Below, piece by piece: positions 46,679-56,028 of a stretch of 64,000 nt of DNA; position 1 is the stretch's first letter, and the number at the start of each line of letters is the position of its first letter. Under the pieces are notes generated by a model. It had not been told where the DNA came from. It ran no database searches and was given only the letters and a program-made list of their open reading frames with translations. The DNA comes from Cryptococcus deneoformans JEC21 (taxonomy: Eukaryota > Basidiomycota > Tremellomycetes > Tremellales > Cryptococcaceae): assembly GCF_000091045.1 (NCBI RefSeq), contig NC_006691.1:843301-907300 (forward strand). The letters run 5' to 3'. A program made the translations under genes and the position numbers.

Positions 46679-47218
46679 TTAACCCTGGGTGAACATCTGA
46701 GGAACATCAGTAGTAACGTCCAGTACGTCGAGATGTAGCTCATCTTCGCCAATAAAGTCTTCCCAAGCCTCCTGCCAACCTGCATAGTCCTGCGCTGTAT
46801 CGCGACTGAGCCACCGAGCCTTGGGGCCTTCACCGGCGAGGCGGGCGCGCACTTGGTAAACCTTTGGATGATTTCCCTTGGGGGTGAGGGTGCGGTCTTC
46901 AAGGATTTGGAGGATGCGTGGCGAGGAAACTGCCGGGCGGTCGAGTAGGCGAGGAACCGCGTGCTGGTGGTACTGTTCGGACTCTCGGTATGGCTTGAGG
47001 CACGAAACATGGCGGCGAGGCGTCGACTGTGTTGAGGTGACGGGGACATCCAATTCATAGAGTGATTGCTCGGGAAAGGCCTGGAGGATGGTGAAGGGGC
47101 CTTCCCAGCGGGGCATGAACTTCGCAGAACGGTTAGTGGCGGTCTTATATTCGTGACGGAACTCAGCTGTGTTCAAGTAGACTTTGTCTCCCGGGTGGTA
47201 AACAGGGTCCGGCCGACT
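46679..47218 (-). pseudogene. A5 integrase C-terminal part
   Basis: Reverse-strand frame with GDKVYLNTAEFRHEYKTATN, KFMPRWEGPFTILQAFP, YELDVPVTSTQSTPRRHVSCL, RILQILEDRTL and a chromodomain-like acidic end (WQEAWEDFIGEDEL). It ends at 46679. It is separated from the rest of Pol by the partial B LTR. Confidence 0.85.
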
Positions 47219-47597
47219 GTAGGCACTGGGGGTGCCTCACTGCGTTCGGTTGGCGTTCGAGAAGGATGGGCGTTCGTGGTATAGGTCTAGAGGGCGTTCG
47301 GATGCGTTCGAGGAAGCGTTCGGTGTTTGTTTATAGTTATAGTGGTCTACTGGATGCGAAACTAGCAATGGTTGATATGCATGAGTTTCGCTTGGAGAAA
47401 GAGAAAACTATAACTATGTATGAGATCTATATATATATATGTATGGACGTATGCAGAAACAAACAGAAGTCCATCGAAAAAAAGGGGCAGAGATCCGGCG
47501 AAGTCCGCCGCCGCGTTTCGGCAGCAATTGCCGGTCCTATGCATGAGAATAAAATATCATGCATAGGATGAGGCCGGACAGAGCCGATGCCGCGTTT
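47219..47597 (-). repeat. partial family-B LTR inside A5
   Basis: Plus strand TGTAGGCACTGGGGGTGCC through the TATATATATAT run and the CCTATGCATGA hairpin, to GATGCCGCGTTT at 47597, where A5 pol resumes (CTTAGCGAGAAG). The last ~120 bp of the B LTR are missing, so a deletion followed the insertion. Confidence 0.8.
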
Positions 47598-49098
47598 GCC
47601 GATGCTTAGCGAGAAGCAGTTCGTCACGAGCGATGCCCTCTTCGAGGGCCATGCGTTTGGCAGCGAGATCCCATTCGGAAGCCGTAGGTTGAGCGAGGGA
47701 TGGGTCCGTAGCTGATGTTGAGGGGAGAAGCGGCGGAGTGAGTGACAGGCGTTTCCCGAAAACGAGCTCGGCGGGGGTGTGGTGGGTTGAGCGTCGGATG
47801 GTGTTGTTCATTGCGAAAGCGACCCGCTGTAGGTTGGCTGCCCAATTTCGGCCTTGGTCGTCAGTCCAGGTTCGCAGGATCTGGATGACTGTCTTGTTAG
47901 ATCGTTCTGATATACCATCGGTCTGGGGGTGGTATGCTGTGGACATCTTTAGCTTAGTGCCCAGGAGGGAATTCAACCGATGCCATGACGCAGCAGTGAA
48001 TAACTTATCGCGGTCTGAGACGATCGATTGTGGTACCCCATATTTAGAAACCCAGTGGTCGTAGTAGAGTTGAGCAAAAGCGGAGGACGTGAGCGTCGTG
48101 ACTGTTGGTATGAGAGCGACCCAGCCGGTGAGGCGATCGGTAATGACGATGAGATAGTCGAAACTGTGTGATTGCGGTAGCGGCCCCACAAAATCTATGC
48201 CTATGTCGGAGAATTTGGTGGGAGGAACTGGTAATGAGTGTAGTAGTCCGGGAGGTTTTGTGGTGGTAGCTTTGGATGTCTGACAGGCTGGGCAAGTGCT
48301 GACAAAGTCCTTTATGTCACTAGCCATACCATCCCAGAAGTACTTACAATGCAATAGTTCAAGTGTTTTCTCCACCCCGAAATGGCCCATCGCATCGTGG
48401 CATTCCTGTAGGCACTGTTCTCGCAAGGTTAGTACGTCGGGAATGCAGAGCTGGTCCTCATATGTCAGCACCGTCCTGACCCCCCGTGCTCCATTGACTT
48501 CGGTAGTGCGGACACCCGGAGGACAGCGGTCCACTTCCCTCCAAATACTCATTACCGGGTCCTGCCCATACCCTTCAGCTACTTCATCTAGGAAGGTTGC
48601 GTTTGGTGAGAGAACCATCATGGTGAGGGCGTTGACGTGGGCATCAGAGTTGCGGAGCCGGGAGAAAGCGTCGGCGATGACATTAGTGGCCCCTGGAATA
48701 TGGGAAATCTGGAGGTCGTAATCGGCGAGCACTAGTAGCCACCGCTTCTGACATTCGGACAGATTTGGTTGTTGAAAGAACCACTTGAGAGTCGCATGGT
48801 CCGTCATGACGTGTACCGGGACGCCGAGAAGTAGAGGCCGCCACTCTTTGAGGGCGTGGATGATGGCGCATAACTCTTTTTCATGTACCGGATAATTTCG
48901 TTCGGCGGCAGTGAGAGAGCGGGAATCGTAGGCGATAGGTTGAGCGTTGTCGGGGGATAAACCCGTGCCCAACCAGGCGCCGAGGCCGGTATTGCTTGCG
49001 TCGGTGAAAAGGTAGAGATTGGTTTGACCTGCGAGGATAGCTTCATGAGAAAGGGGGGACAGACCTGTGATACGTGCCACCATTTCCTTCAGCGCCTC
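47598..49098 (-). pseudogene. A5 RNase H and integrase
   Basis: Uninterrupted reverse-strand frame. RNase H has LYLFTDASNTGLGAWLG, NYPVHEKELCAII and DHATLKWFF. The integrase zinc finger is HFGVEKTLELLH...CPACQTSKA. The DDE core has FVGPLPQSHSFDYLIVI (first Asp in GIDFVG), IVSDRDKLFTA and HPQTDGISERSNKTV. It is open but belongs to a broken element. Confidence 0.9.
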
Positions 49099-50573
49099 TG
49101 TAAGAGGCTAGCCTCCGACCCAGTGACCCACGGTCACCACTTTCCCCAGCTTCTAATTTCGAGCCGCGTTTCAATTTGCTTCCGCTTCTTCCTCCAAGTT
49201 GCGTGCGTCAAATTGCATCCGCGCTCCCTTTCCCAGGTCACGTGCTTTATTTTTCCCCTGTTTCTCCGAGCCGCGTCTCAATTTACTTCCGCTCCTTTCC
49301 TCCAAGTCGCGCGCGTCAAATTGCATCCGCACTCTCCCTCCCAGGTCACGTGCATCATTTTACTTCCGCTTTTTCTCTTCTTGGTTTCTCTTCCATTTCT
49401 CGTCCTAAGTCCGAGTTTCTTGTCCGATTTTTCATGCCACAAGCCCCGGTGTTTACCGGGCTTTGGTCGCGACTGGTTTCGAGAGCGAAGGCAAAGTGCA
49501 TGGAAAGGTTGACACACAAATTCCTTTATTCTTTTATCCTTGTTGTGTTCAACCTTTCCTTCTTCCGACTTTACAGTCACAAGTACCTTGCCTTCTCCTC
49601 TTGTTCCTATCAATTCTTCATCTTGTCTCCTTTACTAGTCGCTGATAGGACATAATCAGCATATGCATTTGGGATCTTGTTTGCTTCTCTCCAGTCCGAA
49701 GTTAAGCCTCGATGTAGGCACTGGGGGTGCCTCACTGCGTTCGGTTGGCGTTCGAGGAGGATGGGCGTTCGTGGTATAGGTCTAGAGGGCGTTCGGATGC
49801 GTTCGAGGAAGCGTTCGGTGTTTGTTTATAGTTATAGTGGTCTACTGGATGCGAAACTAGCAATGGTTGATATGCATGAGTTTCGCTTAGAGAAAGAGAA
49901 AACTATAACTATGTATGAGATCTATATATATATATATGTATGGATGTATGCAGAAACAAACAGAAGTCCATCGAAAAAAGGGGCAGAGATCCGGCGAAGT
50001 CCGCCGCCGCGTTTCGGCAGCAATTGCCGGTCCTATGCATGAGAATAAAATATCATGCATAGGATAAGGCCGGACAGAGCCGATGCTGTGTTTCGGCGAA
50101 GTCCGAAAGACGCGTTTCGGCATCAAATCTCACCTACCAACATCGACCAATGCATAGGAATAAATCCTACCATATGGTGAGAATGAATGGTGGTAAGGGC
50201 TCTGCACTTACACTCTCCCCCGTCCAGATGAGAGCCAGGGGAAGACTCGACCGGATCAAAAAGATAAAAGAAAGAATTAAGAGATAAGGCAATGGAACAT
50301 AAAATTGAAAAGGAGAGAATAAGGGCAAAAGAACGAACAATCACCAGGCCGTGGGGACTGCCAGCGCCCCCCTGTCAACACGTTACTTTCCAAATCCATC
50401 CACGTTGGAAGGACTGGGCAGGAGAACACTCTGTGAGAAAGTCCTGTTAATTTAGTCTTGCTGAGCGCAAGCCAGGGAAAAAAACCAATAATGGCCAAAA
50501 AACCCACGGAGGAACGCAAGCAGCCCCCCCAGACACGTATACAAAGGAAAACAGGAGCAAACAGGAAGGGGAC

Positions 50574-53500
50574 TCACAAGGCCAGTTCGTCGTCGCCTAT
50601 ATATTCGTCATATAAGGCCCGGAAACCATCGTGTGTACGCAAGTCGTCGAGATTCCTCCATTGACCATTAGGACCGTCGCCGCTGAGTACTACTCGGAGT
50701 TGTCTATGACCGCGATACACTCGATCATCCAGGATTTGAAGAATGCTGCGACGTCCAGTGTCAGATTGGTGGGTTACCGGTGATGTTTGATGGAACCTAG
50801 GCGACGACAGATAAGGCTTAAGGAGATGACCATGGAATTTTGGGTATGTCCGGTCATTCATGTGAAGACGGTAAACTGAGAGGGCAGGGTTAGCTTCTTG
50901 TATCTGGTAAGGCCCCTGGAAGCGGGGGAAGAACTTAGCAGCGCGATATTCCCCGTCTCCAGCACGAAATTCCTTCAACCTATTTCGGGTATCCAACCAC
51001 ACCCAATCTCCAACCTTGTAGGCTACTTCAGGACGGCGATGGCGATTGGCCTGGACGGCCATACGATGCTTCGCCACAAGGAGGTTATCGCGCGCCTCAG
51101 CGAGCGAGAGGTCGGTGCGATCCGCTGCGAGAGTCCATTCGGCCTGTGTGGGAAGGGAAGCCCGGGTGAACGGAGGAGGACGAGCCAGACTAGGTAGGGT
51201 ACGGAGCCGACGGCCAAAGACCAGTTGTGCCGGAGAGAAACCTGTGGAACGTCTGACAGTGTTATTCATGGCTTGGGAAACACGAGAGAGGTACTTAACC
51301 CAAGAGGTGCCATGCCTATCCACCCAGCTACGTAGCAGTTGCACCACTGTCTTGTTGGACCGTTCCGAAGTGCCGTCAGTCTGCGGATGGAAGGCCGTGG
51401 ACATCTTGAGCTTGACGTTCTGCTGTTCCCATAGTGTTGTCCAGAATCGCGAGGTGAACAGAGTATCACGATCGGACGTAATGGAGAGCGGCAAACCATA
51501 ACGAGACACCCATCGCTCCCAAACCAGGATGGCGAGATCCCGCGCATTGATCGTGGTGGAGCAGGCGACCAGTTCGATGAACCCGGTTAGTCTATCCGTG
51601 ATCGTGAGGAGATAGTCGTGTCCGCCGGAAGAAGGGAGTGGTCCTACAAAATCGATAGCGATGTCATCGAATTTATCGCGTGGGACCGGAAGCGGATGCA
51701 AGGGACCAGCCGGCTTCGTCGTGGGTGCGTTCGCCTGTTGACATAAGTGGCACGCACGGACAAACTCACGAACATCCTTGGACATTGTCTCCCAAAAGTA
51801 TCCACTCCTGAGTACCTCCATGGTTTTCTCCACTCCCAGATGCCCAGCAGTGCCTTCATGAGCTTGCCGCATAAGTTCCTCGCGAAGTGTATTAACGTCC
51901 GGAATGCATAAGCGGTTGTCAACGAGGAGAAGTCGGTGGGTATCATGATCATGGAAGGTAACACCTGGAGCAGTAGACGGATCAGCAAGCCATTCTTTGA
52001 ATAATACATCACCTTGATAACCCTGCGCAATCGCGCGAAGGGTGTCCGGGTCCAAAGTGGGCTCGTATGTCATTGTGGCATGAACTGAAACCGGTGATTG
52101 ATCCAGAGAGGGGTCGGCAGGTTCGACGGCATCCGAAGGGGCGTGACGAGAGAGGTAATCGGCGAGAGTATTGAACTCCCCTTTGATGTATTCGATGCGG
52201 AGGTCGAAATCCTTCAGCGTACTCAGCCACCGAAGCTGACGGGGAGAGAGATTACGTTGACCTAGGAACCATTGAAGGGTAAAGTGATCGCAGTAGACGT
52301 GGACTGGAATGCCGTATAGCAGAGGGCGCCAATGATCGAGGGCATTAATAATCGCCAGCAGCTCACGGTCGTGTACCGGATAGTTCCGTTGTGCACTATT
52401 GAAAGTGCGCGAATCGTAGGCCACAGGCTGGGCGGACTCCCGAGAGGTACCGACACCAATCCAAGCGCCAGTACCTGTGTTGGAAGCATCGGTGAATAGA
52501 AATACCTGCTGTTTTCCCGCTTTGACAGCATCATAATCGATAACGGCAAGACAGGGGACAGTACTCACCGCGCGTCGAGTCGCTTCAAAGGCCGCCTTCT
52601 CCGCAGGGCCGAACGACCATCTCCAACCAGTCCATCCCTCGGGGAGGTGTCCCTTATGCATCTTAACAGCTTTGTAGTAAGCTTTCTCAGCCGCCGCATT
52701 CGGAGGAAGAGTGGCGTGAAGCACGGCGGTATGGTCAGCCAGGTTTGGTACGAAATCGCGAAGGTAGTTAACGAGACCGAGGAACGAGTGAAGTTGGTGA
52801 GAATTGACCGGGAGGGGGAACTGCTCGACGCGTGCTATTTTGGCGGGGTCGGGCAGAATCTGTCCGGGGCGGATGATATGTCCTAAGAACGCTACTTCGT
52901 CGAGGAACAGCTTTGACTTCTCACGCGAGCAGCGAAGACCACTTCGACGTAGGGCAGAAAGAACACTCACAATATTATCATGCAGGTCCTTAGCATCCTT
53001 CCCCCAGATGATGATATCGTCCACATAAGCCTCGCAACATTCCCCAGTTAAACCTTGTAACGCTTCATTAATGCGACGCTGTTGAGCAGCCGGCGCGTTC
53101 CGGATCCCTTGAGGCATTACCACCCACTCTAGGAGACCGAGAGGAGTGGTGATAGCGGTTTTCGGGATGTCCTCCTCCTTCATGAGCGTTTGGAAAAAGG
53201 CATCCTTACAGTCGAGTTTTGCGAAAATCTTGCCCTTCCTAGCGGCACGGTGGAGGATATCCTGGACGTTCCCCATAGGGTACATGTCGGGGACCGTGAC
53301 ATCGTTCAGAGCACGGAAATCGCAGACCATTCGGAATTTGCCATTACCTTTGGAAACGAGGAACGCCGGGGAGGCCCAAGGGGAACTAGAGTATCGAAGA
53401 CGTCCTGCATTCAGATGTTCTAATAACATCTCTCGGAAACGTGGAAGCAGGGCTTCCGGTACTCGATAGGGTGGCGAGCGGTGGGGAGTAGCACCATGTT

Positions 53501-55232
53501 TCAAGTTAATTTCGAAGCGCACGCCAGACTTTGTTTTGGAGATGGTGGGGAAATTTCGTACGTCGCCTAGGTCGTCGCAGAAAACATCGTGGAATTCGGT
53601 CTGAAGCTTGCGTAGAACATCCGTCAGACTGTCGGACTCGGCGGCCGTGCGGGTCTGCGAAAGATTGGGGCGGGTGTCGGCGAATGACACTGTGGCGGTA
53701 GTCGAGGCGGGATTTGCGGCGGCGTGGGAAACTGGCGCACCTAACTTCTGCAAGCCTAACGCAGACAAGTTCACACCGCCCGCCTCCAATAACCGGACGA
53801 AAGAATTTGATTCCGCGAGTAATCCGTGCCGCGCGAAGAAGTTTAGTCCTAAGATACCATCGTAGGTACCGTGCAGATCCATCAGGACACCATCGACTCG
53901 ATACATGCGACCACCTAGGGAAAACGACCCGACGACCATATCTGTGACCAACGGACCCGCCAAACCTCCGGCTAGACGCACTCGCATCCGTACCAACCCT
54001 TTTCTCACTTCCCAGCCCAGTCTCGCCGCCAACCTCGGATCCACAAAAGTTGTGGACGCCCCCGTGTCGAGTAAGAATTTAGGGGAGGGGGCTGATAAAC
54101 GGCTGTCAGCGGAGACTGGAACGGATATGGAGAGCAACGGATGGAAAAGAGCGTACGTCGCGTCACGGGTATCATCATCGGCTGGAGGAACGGTTTGGGT
54201 TAACGTCAGATAGGCCGAGGTGGCATCGCCTGCCGTCAGTTCAGTCTCGAGTTGGTTGACCTTAGGAGTCGGAGTGCGTGTACGGGTAGGGCACTTGGAA
54301 TGCTGATGCCCCGTTTTACGACAATCGTAGCATCGGTTCTCCTTGCGGAAAGCTTCACGGATATGGCGGCCCGCCGGGGAGAGATAATATGGCAGAGCGT
54401 GGGAAGGGTCGTGGTAGTAGGACATCGAGTGGGGTAGTTGGACGTTGTCGGAAGAAACCTGGTTGGTGGGACGGGACCTAATCCGAGAGGTGGCATCCTC
54501 GTGTTGAATTCGTTCGACGTGATTGCTGATCAAGGCCCGCAGGGCATCCAGATCATCGATGTGAAATTCGGGCAAGTCAACCAAGCGAAGGAAAAGGCGC
54601 TCGGGACAGGCCGCACGGTAAAAACTGGTGAGTTGTTGGTCGGTCGGGTATAGCTTGCTCCCATGGAGGTGGGCACGGTGCAAAATCACCGCGTTGTCGA
54701 ATTTTTTCCAACCCTCCGACGACACCTCGTGGAAGGAGAGGCGAAAAAGAGCACGGCTTTCGCGGAACTCCCAGTTGGACGGCATGGCCTTAGCCTTGAA
54801 GGCAGCTGACCACGTCTCCCATGTCGTTATTCCATCGGCCTCCATACGGCGACCGTCTTGCTCAACCCAACCAACGAGACCAGCGCACTCAATCGAATTG
54901 TTCGCCAGCTCAATTACTGTCACACGGCGTCTCTCTTCCACCTCCTCGTCATCCGAGGGAGTCAGAAGGCCGTGCGTTCGCAAAACCTGTTGAAGCCGAC
55001 GCAAATGGGTAAGGGCGCGGTCCGCATCGCCAAGGGGACCCTCGAAACGAGGGATGTCTGACGCCTTGGGCAATGGTATACCTCGGGGTGTATAATGTTC
55101 CTTGGTAGCTGATAGTTTGTTTTGTTTAGCCAACAGCTCAGTGAGGAGCGCCAGCGTATCGTCTTGTTGTTGAACGCGGTCGACCAGACGCGCGAGTAAC
55201 TCCGTTGGAGAGTCTTGAGCTGATTTGGGCAT
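50574..55232 (-). CDS. family-B Gag-Pol polyprotein, single intact frame (about 1552 aa)
   Basis: It encodes all retrotransposition proteins in one ORF. Start at ATG 55232 (MPKSAQDSPTELL); the open frame extends a further 17 codons into the LTR edge without an ATG. Gag has an early coiled coil (VDRVQQQDDTLALLTELL). The knuckle CYDCRKTGHQHSKC begins at residue 301. The protease DTGAS begins at 389. RT has KLDCKDAFFQTLM and YVDD at 736-739. RNase H has TDAS from about 914. Integrase has HEGTAGHLGVEKTME...CHLCQQ, FVGPLPSSGGHDY (first Asp in AIDFVG), ITSDRDTLF and HPQTDGTSERSNKTV. A GPY-type C-terminal region (FFPRFQGPYQIQE) ends at DELAL. No chromodomain is obvious. All catalytic motifs are present. 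Confidence 0.95.
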   Translation of the reverse strand: MPKSAQDSPTELLARLVDRVQQQDDTLALLTELLAKQNKLSATKEHYTPRGIPLPKASDIPRFEGPLGDADRALTHLRRLQQVLRTHGLLTPSDDEEVEERRRVTVIELANNSIECAGLVGWVEQDGRRMEADGITTWETWSAAFKAKAMPSNWEFRESRALFRLSFHEVSSEGWKKFDNAVILHRAHLHGSKLYPTDQQLTSFYRAACPERLFLRLVDLPEFHIDDLDALRALISNHVERIQHEDATSRIRSRPTNQVSSDNVQLPHSMSYYHDPSHALPYYLSPAGRHIREAFRKENRCYDCRKTGHQHSKCPTRTRTPTPKVNQLETELTAGDATSAYLTLTQTVPPADDDTRDATYALFHPLLSISVPVSADSRLSAPSPKFLLDTGASTTFVDPRLAARLGWEVRKGLVRMRVRLAGGLAGPLVTDMVVGSFSLGGRMYRVDGVLMDLHGTYDGILGLNFFARHGLLAESNSFVRLLEAGGVNLSALGLQKLGAPVSHAAANPASTTATVSFADTRPNLSQTRTAAESDSLTDVLRKLQTEFHDVFCDDLGDVRNFPTISKTKSGVRFEINLKHGATPHRSPPYRVPEALLPRFREMLLEHLNAGRLRYSSSPWASPAFLVSKGNGKFRMVCDFRALNDVTVPDMYPMGNVQDILHRAARKGKIFAKLDCKDAFFQTLMKEEDIPKTAITTPLGLLEWVVMPQGIRNAPAAQQRRINEALQGLTGECCEAYVDDIIIWGKDAKDLHDNIVSVLSALRRSGLRCSREKSKLFLDEVAFLGHIIRPGQILPDPAKIARVEQFPLPVNSHQLHSFLGLVNYLRDFVPNLADHTAVLHATLPPNAAAEKAYYKAVKMHKGHLPEGWTGWRWSFGPAEKAAFEATRRAVSTVPCLAVIDYDAVKAGKQQVFLFTDASNTGTGAWIGVGTSRESAQPVAYDSRTFNSAQRNYPVHDRELLAIINALDHWRPLLYGIPVHVYCDHFTLQWFLGQRNLSPRQLRWLSTLKDFDLRIEYIKGEFNTLADYLSRHAPSDAVEPADPSLDQSPVSVHATMTYEPTLDPDTLRAIAQGYQGDVLFKEWLADPSTAPGVTFHDHDTHRLLLVDNRLCIPDVNTLREELMRQAHEGTAGHLGVEKTMEVLRSGYFWETMSKDVREFVRACHLCQQANAPTTKPAGPLHPLPVPRDKFDDIAIDFVGPLPSSGGHDYLLTITDRLTGFIELVACSTTINARDLAILVWERWVSRYGLPLSITSDRDTLFTSRFWTTLWEQQNVKLKMSTAFHPQTDGTSERSNKTVVQLLRSWVDRHGTSWVKYLSRVSQAMNNTVRRSTGFSPAQLVFGRRLRTLPSLARPPPFTRASLPTQAEWTLAADRTDLSLAEARDNLLVAKHRMAVQANRHRRPEVAYKVGDWVWLDTRNRLKEFRAGDGEYRAAKFFPRFQGPYQIQEANPALSVYRLHMNDRTYPKFHGHLLKPYLSSPRFHQTSPVTHQSDTGRRSILQILDDRVYRGHRQLRVVLSGDGPNGQWRNLDDLRTHDGFRALYDEYIGDDELAL

Positions 55233-55389
55233 GGTGGGTATGGTGTAAAAGGTAGGTGCTAGTTTCGAAAAAAGTGTAGGCACTGGGGGTGCCTCACTGC
55301 GTTCGGTTGGCGTTCGAGGAGGATGGGCGTTCGTGGTATAGGTCTAGAGGGCGTTCGGATGCGTTCGAGGAAGCGTTCGGTGTTTGTTT

Positions 55390-55474
55390 ATAGTTATAGT
55401 GGTCTACTGGATGCGAAACTAGCAATGGTTGATATGCATGAGTTTCGCTTAGAGAAAGAGAAAACTATAACTAT
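55390..55474. repeat. nested inverted repeats in family-B LTR
   Basis: Outer arms ATAGTTATAGT (55390-55400) and ACTATAACTAT (55464-55474); inner arms GCGAAACT (55413-55420) and AGTTTCGC (55441-55448). Both pairs are perfect. The transcript could fold into an interrupted long stem. Confidence 0.75.
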
Positions 55475-55592
55475 GTATGAGATCTATATATATATATATG
55501 TATGGATGTATGCAGAAACAAACAGAAGTCCATCGAAAAAAGGGGCAGAGATCCGGCGAAGTCCGCCGCCGCGTTTCGGCAGCAATTGCCGG

Positions 55593-55626
55593 TCCTATGC
55601 ATGAGAATAAAATATCATGCATAGGA
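55593..55626. repeat. 12-bp perfect hairpin in family-B LTR
   Basis: TCCTATGCATGA (55593-55604), 10-nt loop GAATAAAATA, TCATGCATAGGA (55615-55626). The same hairpin is present in every family-B LTR of the window, with small changes in the old copy at 28082. Confidence 0.8.
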
Positions 55627-55731
55627 TAAGGCCGGACAGAGCCGATGCCGCGTTTCAGCGAAGTCCGAAAGACGCGTTTCGGCATCAAATCTCACCTACC
55701 AACATCGACCAATGCATAGGAATAAATCCTA

Positions 55732-56028
55732 TGTCAGATGTAGAGTTGTCTAGAGAGAGCTTGAGCACGCGGTGTCGATTGCCAGAGATGTCTAAGTTGC
55801 ATGGAAACTATTCTACAATCCTTTGTCTTTATTTGTTTCGATATTGTAAGTGTTCTGGCTTATGTAATCTAATCTCCCCTTCTTCCCATGCCACCACCAA
55901 CAATTCCCATGCCTCCACCAACAATTCCCATGCCTCCACTAACAATTCCCATGCCTCCACTAACAATTCCCATGCCTCCAGATCCCTACTGATCTCTCCA
56001 GATCCAGGTTGGATCAATCATTCTGACA
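55732..56028 (-). repeat. 3' LTR of copia F with 21-bp tandem repeats
   Basis: Contains about four tandem copies of a 21-bp unit of the form CCACCAACAATTCCCATGCCT at about 55887-55980. The Pol stop codon (TGA, 56018-56020) lies just inside this LTR. The polypurine tract AAGGGGGAG (complement of 56029-56037) abuts it. Confidence 0.9.

Larger units (their letters stand above)
46162..49098 (-). mobile_element. family-A element A5, 3' part (reverse strand)
   Basis: It runs from the RNase H region (EALKEMVAR at 49098) leftwards through integrase and the C-terminal domain to the 3' untranslated region. The polypurine tract AGGAGGGGGAGGG abuts LTR A4 (46162-46174). The 5' side is cut by LTR A6. A partial family-B LTR sits inside at 47219-47597. 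Confidence 0.85.

Noticed and set aside
55233..55283. Upstream extension of the B3 polyprotein by 17 codons
   Set aside because: Begins with GTG at the LTR edge rather than ATG; ATG at 55232 is the first proper start.
55880..55985. CRISPR-like short regular repeats
   Set aside because: 21-bp tandem units without spacers, inside a copia LTR and present in both LTRs; a minisatellite, not CRISPR.
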